Assembly: GCF_000009265.1 (NCBI RefSeq)
Contig: NC_008380.1
Location: forward strand, 3,167,501-3,231,500
Source of the DNA: Rhizobium johnstonii 3841
Lineage (GTDB): Bacteria; Pseudomonadota; Alphaproteobacteria; Rhizobiales; Rhizobiaceae
DNA: 64,000 bases
Direction: 5' to 3'
The notes under the pieces were generated by a model. The model had not been told where the DNA came from. It did not search any database and saw nothing but the letters and a program-made list of their open reading frames with translations. Within the stretch, counting starts at the first letter, position 1. The number at the start of each line of letters is the position of its first letter. A program made the translations under genes and the position numbers. Of this stretch, positions 24,419 to 32,413 are shown in pieces.

Positions 24419-25558
24419 CTATCTCGATCTGAAGGCGTTGACGATGGGCAGGCGCATGGCGCTGAAGGCGGGCAACAGCCCGGTCAGGAGGCCGAGACCG
24501 GCAATGATCGCGACGGATTTCAGCAACACCTCGGCGCTGAAGACGAGGCCGAATGCCGGCCCGATCGAGAGCGTCGCGAGCTTGGCGAGAAAGAGCCCGC
24601 CCACGCCGCCGACAGCGAAGATGAACAGCGTCTCGCCGAGGATCAGCGCTATGATCCGCCCGCCGGAAAAGCCGAGCACTTTCATGACGCCGATTTCGAA
24701 GCGGCGTTCTCTCACGGCAAAGAGCATGGTGTTCACCGCGATCATCAGGATCGTTACGAAGGCGGCGCCGACGACGAGGCTGACGATTAGGCCGACATCG
24801 GCGAATTGCCGGAGAAAGGCCTCGAGAAACTGCTTTTCCGATTGCGTCCTGGTCTGAGCCGCCGAATTGGCGAACAGCGCGTCGATTCGCGCCGCGAGCA
24901 GGCCTGATGAAACGCCCTCGCGCGGGCGCACCACGAAGGCGTCGACCGTATCCTTATCGCGGGCGCGGGCCGCATTGATCGTGTCGTAGCGAGCGAGCAT
25001 GAAATAGGTGTCGGTGCTGGCATCGGCACCCTCGAAGATACCCGCGATCACGAAGGTCCAATCACGGCTGCCGTCCTCCTTCATGACCTGGCTGGTGACG
25101 CCGATGCGCTGGCCGACCGACCAGCCCTGCGCCTCCGCCAACGCCCTGCCGACCAGCACCCGGTCGCCGCCCTCTTCGAGCGCTGCGATCAGCTCCGGCG
25201 TCAGCCCGAGCTCCTTGCCATTGGCGGCGGCAATCGCGCTCGGATCGACGGCGCTGACGACAACCACATTCTTCGCGACTTCGACGAAACCGCGCATGCG
25301 CGCAGTATAGACGACGGCGGCGACATCGCCGTCGGCCGCGATCCTGTTCAGATAGGCGAAGGGCAGCGGCAGTCCCCGGCCCGATTTGTTGAAAACGCCG
25401 AGCAAATTGTCGCTGGCGCCTGCCGCCCCCTGGCTGCCGCTGACGAAGCTCGCCGTCAGCCCATAGATCAGGAAGGCGATGCCGACGGAAAACATCAGCA
25501 GCACGGAGCGCAGCCGTTTGCGCCAAGCATTGCGCCGCATGAGGTCGAAGAAGGTCAT
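24419..25558 (-). CDS. ABC transporter permease, MacB/FtsX type (first permease)
   Basis: A 379-aa permease with the same layout: N-terminal helix at residues 17-40, a periplasmic domain, and three C-terminal helices from about residue 250. The ATG overlaps the ATPase stop codon (ATGA at 25555-25558). Two different permeases in one operon point to a heterodimeric transporter. Confidence 0.88.
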   Translation of the reverse strand: MTFFDLMRRNAWRKRLRSVLLMFSVGIAFLIYGLTASFVSGSQGAAGASDNLLGVFNKSGRGLPLPFAYLNRIAADGDVAAVVYTARMRGFVEVAKNVVVVSAVDPSAIAAANGKELGLTPELIAALEEGGDRVLVGRALAEAQGWSVGQRIGVTSQVMKEDGSRDWTFVIAGIFEGADASTDTYFMLARYDTINAARARDKDTVDAFVVRPREGVSSGLLAARIDALFANSAAQTRTQSEKQFLEAFLRQFADVGLIVSLVVGAAFVTILMIAVNTMLFAVRERRFEIGVMKVLGFSGGRIIALILGETLFIFAVGGVGGLFLAKLATLSIGPAFGLVFSAEVLLKSVAIIAGLGLLTGLLPAFSAMRLPIVNAFRSR

Positions 25559-26253
25559 CGGCCTGCCCCCTCAGTGAATTCGCCCTTGTTGAGATGCAGC
25601 GTGCGCCGAGCGAAGGCGGCTGCCTCGGGATCGTGCGTGACCATGATGATGGTCTTCTGAAGCTCGCGATTGAGAAAGCCCAGCATCTCGAGAATATCAT
25701 TGGCGGATTTCCGGTCGAGATCGCCGGTCGGTTCGTCGCAGAGCAAGAGGTCGGGATCGCCGACGATGGCGCGGGCGATCCCGACGCGCTGCTGCTGCCC
25801 GCCAGACAAGCTGGATGGAAACTGCCGCTGCCGCCCGGAGAGCCCGACCAGATCCATGACGGTCTCGACGCGCGCCCCCCGCTCCTTGCGCTTGAGCGGC
25901 TTCAACAGCAGCGGCAGCTCGATATTCTCCCCCGCATTCAGCATCGGCAGCAGGTTGTAGAACTGGAAGACGATGCCCATGCTGTGTGCCCGCCAGGCGG
26001 CCCTGGCGCCTTCGCCCATCTGCTCGAGATGGCTGCGGCCGATCCTGATCTCCCCTCCGTCGGGGCTGTCAATGCCGCCGAGCATGTTGAGCAGCGTCGA
26101 TTTCCCCGAGCCCGATGGGCCCATGACGGCGACGAAATCGCCGCGTGCTATGGAAAGGTCGAGCCCGGAAAAGATCGGGATCGTCTCCACGCCGATCCTG
26201 AATGCCTTCCTGACGCCGCGAAGCGCGATATAGGGTTCTTGAGTGTCGGTCAT
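25555..26253 (-). CDS. ABC transporter ATP-binding protein (MacB/LolD type)
   Basis: A 232-aa ATPase. Walker A G-P-S-G-S-G-K-S-T (near residue 46), Q-loop Q-F-Y-N-L-L-P, signature L-S-G-G-Q-Q-Q-R, Walker B L-L-L-C-D-E-P-T-G-D-L-D and the H-loop in V-T-H-D-P are all intact. The G-D-L-D sequence after Walker B is typical of the LolD/MacB/FtsE branch. Overlaps both neighbours by ATGA, so the operon is tightly coupled. Confidence 0.93.
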   Translation of the reverse strand: MTDTQEPYIALRGVRKAFRIGVETIPIFSGLDLSIARGDFVAVMGPSGSGKSTLLNMLGGIDSPDGGEIRIGRSHLEQMGEGARAAWRAHSMGIVFQFYNLLPMLNAGENIELPLLLKPLKRKERGARVETVMDLVGLSGRQRQFPSSLSGGQQQRVGIARAIVGDPDLLLCDEPTGDLDRKSANDILEMLGFLNRELQKTIIMVTHDPEAAAFARRTLHLNKGEFTEGAGR

Positions 26254-27389
26254 CGCTCTGCTCCTTGCTGATGGTCTGTGCTATCCCCGGCCTCACCCAC
26301 CAGAAGGCGGATGCGCGCGGCCATGGCGGGGCGCATGTCTGACGGCGGTGAGGAAAGTGACAGGCGAAGCGTCACCGTCCCCTTCTCCCGCGAAATCATC
26401 GGCGCGATCTTCGATACTTCGACCGCAAAAGGCCGGTCGGGAAAGCCGTCGAGCACCGACTCGCCACGCAAGCCCGGCCGCATCAAGGCGATATTCGCCT
26501 CGGCCACATCGGCATCGATGACCATGGTTGTCATGTCGGCAATCGCAAGCAGGCTTTCATTCTCCCGCACGCTATCCTCGCGCGACAGCACGGTGTCGCC
26601 GACATGTGCGGTAAGCCGCGTGACGGTGCCTGATATCGGCGCCCGGACGGTTAACGCTTCCACCTGCTCGCGCGCCCTGTCGATATCGAGATCGGCCTTG
26701 GCCACGTCCTGCCGTGCCTGCTGAGCGGCATTTTCGGCGGTGTCGAACGCCGTCCTCGCTTCCTCCAGCGTCTGCGCCGACATCGCATCGCGCCCGGCCA
26801 GCCGCTCGGTACGCGTGAGGGAAGACCGCGCCTGCGCCAATTCAATAGTCTTCGCCGTGAGCGCCAACTCCGCCGATTGCCGGGTGATCTCGGCCCCCTG
26901 AAGCGCAAAGCGGGCGCCGGCATCATCGAGCCGCACCAGCACCTGGCCCGATACGACCCTGTCGCCCGCCTCGACCTCGACGGCAGCGATCCGACCTTCA
27001 TATTTGGAGAAGATGGTGGCGATATCAGGTGCCACGACGTAGCCGGAGCCGGTGACTTCCCGGGACGGCAATGCTCTGTCCGCTGGGTTATTGGAGGGCA
27101 GAGCCCGGATAGGACCGGCGGCGGGCACGTCTGTTCCATCGACGGATATTGCGGCCTCGTCCTTGCCTATGAGACCCGCAAGCACAGTCTCGATGCGCGC
27201 CAGCGTATCAGGCCTATAGAGAAGCACCACCGCCAGCGATGCCGTCGCGGCAAGGGCCAGCATTGCTCCGGGGATCACACGCCGCCGGACACGGGGCTCC
27301 GGCGGCTCTGTCTTGAAGGCCGCGGGCTCGATCGAAAGCGATCGCAGCTTGGCGGCAAGATCTCGGTCATGTTCTGATGTCGTGTTCAT
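26250..27389 (-). CDS. HlyD/MacA-type periplasmic adaptor protein
   Basis: A 379-aa membrane-fusion protein. One N-terminal helix (about residues 40-60) is followed by a lipoyl-like half-motif (Y-E-G-R-I-A-A-V-E-V-E-A-G-D-R-V). A long alpha-helical hairpin (residues 140-230, rich in A/Q/R/L) and the second half-motif V-R-A-P-I-S-G-T-V come next, then the beta-barrel. Start at 27389 is chosen because upstream codons lack coding character. First gene of the exporter operon. It bridges the inner-membrane ABC complex to an outer-membrane channel, which is not encoded nearby. Confidence 0.88.
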   Translation of the reverse strand: MNTTSEHDRDLAAKLRSLSIEPAAFKTEPPEPRVRRRVIPGAMLALAATASLAVVLLYRPDTLARIETVLAGLIGKDEAAISVDGTDVPAAGPIRALPSNNPADRALPSREVTGSGYVVAPDIATIFSKYEGRIAAVEVEAGDRVVSGQVLVRLDDAGARFALQGAEITRQSAELALTAKTIELAQARSSLTRTERLAGRDAMSAQTLEEARTAFDTAENAAQQARQDVAKADLDIDRAREQVEALTVRAPISGTVTRLTAHVGDTVLSREDSVRENESLLAIADMTTMVIDADVAEANIALMRPGLRGESVLDGFPDRPFAVEVSKIAPMISREKGTVTLRLSLSSPPSDMRPAMAARIRLLVGEAGDSTDHQQGAER

Positions 27390-27492
27390 GCCGCCAGAAT
27401 GACCAATGGCAGCAAAACCGCGACCTCGAACGCGTTTCTGACAGTCCTCGATCGCGATTGTGTACTTGGCGCGGCAAGGCACCCCGGGTCAG

Positions 27493-27628
27493 CCCTCATG
27501 GTGAGGAGGCCCGAAGGGCCGTCTCGAACCACGAGGGCTGGTGATTGCGTGGGTGCAGACTGGCTGGATGAAGCGCCGGTGGCCAGCCCCGTCCTTCGAG
27601 GTCCCTACGGGCGGCGCTCAGGATGAGG
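27493..27628. repeat. REP-type palindromes (CGTCCTTCGAGG...CTCAGGATGAGG family)
   Basis: One palindrome is CCCTCATGGTGAGGAGG-x-CGAAGGGCC...CCACGAGGG (27493-27538). A second is GTCCTTCGAGG...GCGCTCAGGATGAGG (27591-27628). The second is also found at 37286-37328 and twice at 55063-55202. They lie between the exporter operon and the AraC gene. Confidence 0.65.
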
Positions 27629-27651
27629 CTGAAGAGAGGACAGGCGTCACT

Positions 27652-28725
27652 TCAGGAAGAAGCCGAAGAGACGCCGGATCCGCCCTTCCTCTCCCGCCAG
27701 GCAAGCGGCGTCATATCCGTGACGCGGCGGAATTCGCGGTTGAAGTTGGACTTGGTCTGGAAGCCGACCTCGAACATCACCTCGGTCACCGATTTCTGGG
27801 TCGCGGCAAGCAGCCGACAGGCCTCGCCGATCCTGTAGTCATTGACATATTGCGAGACGTTCTTGTCCATCGCCCGGTTGATCGCCGCCGAGATCTGGCG
27901 GGCGGGAATGCCGGCCTTGCGAGCCAGCCGGTCGAGATTGAGATTGGCATCGCGATAGAGTTTTTTTGCCTCCATCAGCGCATCGACCGTGGCGATCGTC
28001 TCCTTGTCTTCGGTCGTTTCGGACTTCAGCACCGCCTCCATTGTCTCGGCCGGCGCCCGGCTTCGGCTGGCGGCGGCTGCCGCAATACCGAGGATGACGA
28101 GAACGGCGAGGTTACTGACGCTGATCAGCGTCAGCGCATGCTCGCCATGCGCCCATGTGAAATCGAAAAAGACGAAGATATCGACCGAGGCCGACAGGCA
28201 CAGCGCCACCGCCGCGAAGATGATGGCCCGATAGGCCGGCACCGCTCCCTCGAAGGGCGCAAGCCGAAGCGCATCGGCCCCCGGCCGCATCAGAAGCAGG
28301 ATCGCTAGGGCATAGCCGACGAAAACAAGCACCAGCGCGAGATCGATCGCATCCCGCCGGAACACCATCAAAAGCAGGATGACCGCGGCGGGCACCGCAT
28401 GCAGTGCAATGCGCGTCGGCAGCGGCCGCCGGCTCGTCCTCACCAGCCTGGAAACCCCGGCATAGGCAAGCGGCGGCACCATCGCCGCGGTGACAGGCAT
28501 GATCACGCCCACCGCCTGCACCCCGTAGCCCCAGCGCAGGCCGGAGAGGAGGGATTGCAGCACGGCGAGCAGGATCAGTGCCAGAAACGGCAGGTTGGGC
28601 TGCGCCTCCTCGTCGCGCCTGAGGACGGTGACGAAGAGGATGAGCAGCAGCAGAGCAACGACGAAGGGAAGCGGAATGAACAGCATGGCCTGATAGGATC
28701 GGAGTGGCGAATGGATGGCCATCAT
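27652..28725 (-). CDS. membrane-anchored AraC-family transcriptional regulator
   Basis: A 357-aa protein with seven hydrophobic segments in residues 1-230, then a linker with A-L-M-E-A-K-K-L-Y-R-D-A-N-L. The C-terminal AraC HTH domain contains L-D-R-L-A-R-K-A-G-I-P-A-R-Q-I-S-A-A-I-N-R and F-Q-T-K-S-N-F-N-R-E-F-R-R. This topology suggests a membrane sensor that binds DNA directly. It lies upstream of and in the same direction as the four-gene exporter operon, so that operon is the most likely target. Confidence 0.88.
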   Translation of the reverse strand: MMAIHSPLRSYQAMLFIPLPFVVALLLLILFVTVLRRDEEAQPNLPFLALILLAVLQSLLSGLRWGYGVQAVGVIMPVTAAMVPPLAYAGVSRLVRTSRRPLPTRIALHAVPAAVILLLMVFRRDAIDLALVLVFVGYALAILLLMRPGADALRLAPFEGAVPAYRAIIFAAVALCLSASVDIFVFFDFTWAHGEHALTLISVSNLAVLVILGIAAAAASRSRAPAETMEAVLKSETTEDKETIATVDALMEAKKLYRDANLNLDRLARKAGIPARQISAAINRAMDKNVSQYVNDYRIGEACRLLAATQKSVTEVMFEVGFQTKSNFNREFRRVTDMTPLAWRERKGGSGVSSASS

Positions 28726-28974
28726 TGCCGAGATCCTCAGCCGGCGCGACCTCCATCATGTTTTAGGACGCGTTTTAGGCTGGGATTTTTTGTGAGCGAT
28801 ATGCCGTGCCATCCCTCATCCGACGGTCCGGGGCCGCCGTGCAGTTTCTGCGTCGAGGGCAAGTGGCCACGATCATTGTGGCGAAGCGTGCGCCGGTTGG
28901 CATTCCGCAAAGGCGCACCCCGACAGGCGAACGCGGATCATAAAATACCCTGCACGCGCTCTACGAGGGCCTGC

Positions 28975-29955
28975 CTAGCCGAGAGCGCTTTGTGCTGCGC
29001 AAATCCGATCGACCAAAGCATCGAGATCGCCCCTTGGCGGACGGTTCTTGGCCAGGCGCTGCTTGAGATGCATGATCGGCTCCGCCAGTATTTCATCAAG
29101 GCTTTCGGCGCAGGTGAATTCGCCCGCCACGCTTTTGACCTTTGAATTGTCAAAGATCGCCGACCATGCCTTGTCGCCCCGCAGCGGCCCAACCCACTCC
29201 GGATTGTAGCGGACCAGGGTGTCCGTCGGCACGTGTACGATCCTGGCCTCGACATCAAGCAATCTGGCGATCGTCTTTTGAATATCGTCCCAGATATGGG
29301 CGCGGTCGGAGGTGATGTGGAAGATCTCGTTCAACGCCGCCGGCTTGCCGAAAAGCCCGACAAAGGGCACCGCGAAATCAACCGAGCGCGTCAGTGTCCA
29401 GGGCGTGTGGCCATCGCCCGCCACGATGGTGGGCTGGCCGTCCAGCATGCGTCTCGCCATGACGTCGCTGTCGCCCATCATGATGGGCAGGCCGGTGCGA
29501 ACAGTGTGACTGGGACGGACGATGGTCCAGGCAAGATTCTCGGAATTCTTGAGCAGCGTCTCACAGGCAATCTTGTCCTGGCTATAGCGCCAATAGGGGT
29601 TGATCGCCGGTGTCTGCTCGGTAATCAGATAGTGACGCGGCGGCTTTTCATAGACCGAAGCCGAAGAGATGAAGATGTACTGGCCGCAGTGCCCGGCAAA
29701 CACATCGATGTCACGCGCGACTTGATCGGGCGTAAAGGCAATGAACTGGCACACGACGTCATAATTGGCCTTGGCCAAGTCCGCATAGGTGGGAGCCGCG
29801 AGATCGCCGACGATCGAGGTAACCCCCGCAGGCAATGGGTCGCCTCTCAAGCTGCGGTTATAGACGCTGACATTGTGGCCCTGCACCACGGCACGCTCGA
29901 CGCATGGATATGAAATCTGGCCAGTACCGCCAACGAAAAGGATTTTCAAAGCCAT
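28975..29955 (-). CDS. NAD-dependent epimerase/dehydratase (extended SDR)
   Basis: A 326-aa Rossmann enzyme. The start at 29955 gives MALKILFVGGTGQISYP, placing the G-x-x-G-x-I nucleotide motif at residues 9-14, and GAGGTCC precedes it. The usual Y-x-x-x-K is replaced or shifted (Y-W-R-Y-S-Q-D-K-I-A-C-E), which still offers Tyr and Lys for catalysis. It resembles CSP41/NmrA-like epimerases acting on nucleotide sugars. No sugar-metabolism genes are adjacent. Confidence 0.82.
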   Translation of the reverse strand: MALKILFVGGTGQISYPCVERAVVQGHNVSVYNRSLRGDPLPAGVTSIVGDLAAPTYADLAKANYDVVCQFIAFTPDQVARDIDVFAGHCGQYIFISSASVYEKPPRHYLITEQTPAINPYWRYSQDKIACETLLKNSENLAWTIVRPSHTVRTGLPIMMGDSDVMARRMLDGQPTIVAGDGHTPWTLTRSVDFAVPFVGLFGKPAALNEIFHITSDRAHIWDDIQKTIARLLDVEARIVHVPTDTLVRYNPEWVGPLRGDKAWSAIFDNSKVKSVAGEFTCAESLDEILAEPIMHLKQRLAKNRPPRGDLDALVDRICAAQSALG

Positions 29956-30218
29956 GTGAAGGACCTCGGTGTCGGATGTGGCGGGATATGCAGTAGTCTT
30001 CATAGCGCGAAAGAAATCGGTCGTCTCCTGCAAAACACGTGCACCGGCTCACGTCGTCTGGGTCGACCGGTCCCGTAAACCAACGTGGTGGCATTCCGCA
30101 TAAGCCAATCGGACGACGTGAGGTTCAGCCGCAACCAGCCATTGCCGATACCGCAAAGATCTCTATCTCAAGCCAATAATGCCCTTCTGTTTGAGATCAG
30201 CACAAGACGGAGGCTTTC

Positions 30219-30395
30219 TTGAAGGACTATCTGCCCTATGCAGCCGGGGTGCTGGCAGGATTATTGGTCGCCTTCCTCATGTCTGGCCTGTTGGCGCTGA
30301 CGGAGACACCGCAGCTCGTGCTTTTCGCATTGCTGCCGGCCGTCGGTGGCGCTCTCGTCGAACGCGTTTGCCGTCGCCGGCCCAACAATTCTTGA
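30219..30395 (+). CDS. 58-aa two-helix membrane protein
   Basis: A TTG at 30219 follows ACGGAGG at 5-base spacing, and the frame runs 58 codons. It begins LKDYLPYAAGVLAGLLVAFL (TTG would be read as Met), has a second hydrophobic segment (Q-L-V-L-F-A-L-L-P-A-V-G-G-A-L-V), and ends with a basic, Arg-rich tail. The stop lies 8 bases before the next gene's ATG, so the two are probably cotranscribed. No family recognised. The good ribosome binding site and clean hydrophobic pattern support it as real. Confidence 0.55.
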   Translation: MKDYLPYAAGVLAGLLVAFLMSGLLALTETPQLVLFALLPAVGGALVERVCRRRPNNS

Positions 30396-30403
30396 AGGGT
30401 TCC

Positions 30404-30778
30404 ATGGCAAGGCTGAAAGAAATCGTCATTGATTGCGACATTCCCTCGCGTGTCGCCCGGTTCTGGGCGGAGGCGCTCGATGGCTACGACGTGGTGCCAT
30501 ATGACGACGAAGAACTGGCCCGTCTTGCCGCCCTCGGATTGACACCCGAGACTGACCCGACCGTGATGGTCGAAGGTCCCGGAACCCGCCTTTGCTTCCA
30601 CCTTCGCCAAGGGGAACGCCCCGCCCGCAACCGGCTTCATCTCGATATTGCCACCTCCGATCGGGCCAGGGAGGTAGAACGGCTTTTATCCCTCGGAGCG
30701 AGCTTCGTCCGCGAAGCGGATGGCTATACGGTCTTGAATGATCCCGAAGGCAACAATTTCTGCGTGGCGTCCGAATAG
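30404..30778 (+). CDS. VOC family (glyoxalase-like) protein
   Basis: A 124-aa protein of the Glyoxalase_6-type group: E-I-V-I-D-C-D-I-P-S-R-V-A-R-F-W-A-E-A-L-D-G-Y, central L-C-F-H-L-R-Q-G-E-R-P-A-R-N-R-L-H-L-D-I, and final V-L-N-D-P-E-G-N-N-F-C-V. The His/Asp/Glu set could bind a metal. GAAGGG precedes the ATG. Function unknown; often resistance or stress related in this family. Confidence 0.82.
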   Translation: MARLKEIVIDCDIPSRVARFWAEALDGYDVVPYDDEELARLAALGLTPETDPTVMVEGPGTRLCFHLRQGERPARNRLHLDIATSDRAREVERLLSLGASFVREADGYTVLNDPEGNNFCVASE

Positions 30779-30803
30779 TCCGATCCGGGCCGGAATGTCT
30801 GGG

Positions 30804-31385
30804 TCAGACACGATTCAGGAACTCGATCACGCGGAGGGTGAGCAGCGCGGTCGCATCCGCATCATAGGACGGCAGCGAGCTGTCGGCAAAGTAGTGCTGA
30901 TCGCCTGGGTACAGGAAAAGCTCCGCGTCCTCGACCTTCTCCACGATCTCGCGAGCGGCGTCGATGTCGCCCTCGCCGACGAAGATCGGATCGTTGTCCA
31001 TGCCGTGGATCTGCACCGGAACACCGTCCGGCCAAGGTCCGAAGGCCCACTCGCCGCTGATCGCCAGGCAGGAGTAGAAGAGCAGAGCCCCGCGGGCGCC
31101 GGGCCGCGTCTGCGCCAGCTTCTGCGCCGGCAGCACCCCGAACGAGAACCCGGCATAGATCAGCGTGGGCGGCAATTCGTTGGCGAGGCGCACGCCGCGC
31201 TCCCGCATGGCGTCGAATCCGATCTCGCCGATATAGGCGATCCCCGCTTCGATGCTTGGGAATGTGCGCCCGTCAAACAGATCAGGCGTGTGCACGATGT
31301 GACCGGTTGCCCTGATATCGTCGGCAAACGAGCGCACACCGGGGGTCAGCCCCTGTGCGTGATGGAACAACAGGATCTCAGCCAT
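30804..31385 (-). CDS. dienelactone hydrolase family protein
   Basis: A 193-aa alpha/beta hydrolase. The nucleophile elbow is G-F-S-F-G (Ser in place of the classical Cys). The acid is probably in G-M-D-N-D and the catalytic His in G-D-Q-H-Y-F, the spacing found in the DLH family. No signal peptide. Substrate unknown. Confidence 0.85.
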   Translation of the reverse strand: MAEILLFHHAQGLTPGVRSFADDIRATGHIVHTPDLFDGRTFPSIEAGIAYIGEIGFDAMRERGVRLANELPPTLIYAGFSFGVLPAQKLAQTRPGARGALLFYSCLAISGEWAFGPWPDGVPVQIHGMDNDPIFVGEGDIDAAREIVEKVEDAELFLYPGDQHYFADSSLPSYDADATALLTLRVIEFLNRV

Positions 31386-31588
31386 AAGGAGACTCCGGGC
31401 GGGACGGTCGGGCGCATCGCCACTCTACAGCGTCGCCGCCTTGCCTGGAAGAGTGCGGACACCTTGCCGAAGTAACATCTGCAAACCCGCCGAAAACCGA
31501 TCGGCGGGAAACCTCCTGACGCTCTACCGGACTGATAAGGCTGAAGAACCTTTCCGAGACCTGTACATTGATTGCTCCATTCATAGTT

Positions 31589-32002
31589 TCAGGCTTTGCC
31601 GAACCACCGCGATGCTGCCTGCGCGGCTTCGCCATGCTGATACCGGCCGGACCTGGCAGGCGATAGGGCCACGTCGTGGTGTCGATGGTGTCGTGGAAGA
31701 ACTGAATGCCGGCGAAATGGGCGGCGCGGCTGTTGCATCCAATGCGCCGACGTCGATTGATCTTTTTCGCGTTGCGGCGCTGTCATGTCATCCAGCAGCC
31801 CGCGACGGTAGAAGGCTTCGATGGTCGGCGCGGAAAGACCGCGCATGCCGAACGGCAGCCGCTTCAAGGGCGAATGCGGGTGTTCGGTCTGTTCCAGCAC
31901 CAACACTGAGAGGCCGGCCAGCCGCAGTTCACAGGCTAGAAACAGACCGACAGGGCCTGCACCAGCAATCACAACATCATGAATCATAAGAAAATCGGGC
32001 AT
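31589..32002 (-). pseudogene. FAD-dependent monooxygenase, truncated and frameshifted relic
   Basis: The first about 80 residues are a good PF01494-type start: D-V-V-I-A-G-A-G-P-V-G-L-F-L-A-C-E-L (FAD-binding GxGxxG), then V-L-E-Q-T-E-H-P. After R-E-K-D-Q the homology jumps to another frame (A-H-F-A-G-I-Q-F-F-H-D-T-I-D, then P-Y-R-L-P-G) and stops near 31640. The rest of a normal 400-500 aa enzyme is gone. A strong dyad at 32055-32099 lies at its former promoter. Confidence 0.75.
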
Positions 32003-32054
32003 GAACTACTCCTTTATGGTCGTTCGACCGGAGCAGTTCGTCGTTTCGAGAACC

Positions 32055-32099
32055 ACACGGACGAACAATGGGACGCTTGAGCAGCGTCCGTGTTCGTCG
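32055..32099. promoter_or_regulatory. large dyad symmetry upstream of the monooxygenase relic
   Basis: CACGGACGAAC and GTTCGTC-G flank an inner perfect pair GGACGC / GCGTCC with a 7-base spacer. It lies 53-97 bases upstream of the relic's start. Such sites are typical for TetR- or MarR-type repressors of flavin monooxygenases. The stretch 32100-32413 contains no recognisable gene. Confidence 0.4.
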
Positions 32100-32413
32100 T
32101 GGAGAACTCATGCACGAGGCAAGGAACAGAGCTTTCGTTTCCGAAAGGACTTGGGCCAACCACACCAAGTCATGCCTTTTCCGACGTGGGCAACATAGCC
32201 GCGGGGCACTCGATCGGCAACAGAAGATATTCTCTTCTGAAGGCCTGACCTGACGGGGAAGCCCCGTCAGGGCGGGAGCGCCGGAGCGAGTCAAGATGTG
32301 ACATCGGCTTTCCCCTCAGCCTGGACGGTCGCGTATTCGCAGCCGCCCAACCCTGCCCTTCTTACAATCCGTCGGACTACCAAAAAGCTATTTAAAAAGG
32401 AACAGCCGTACAG

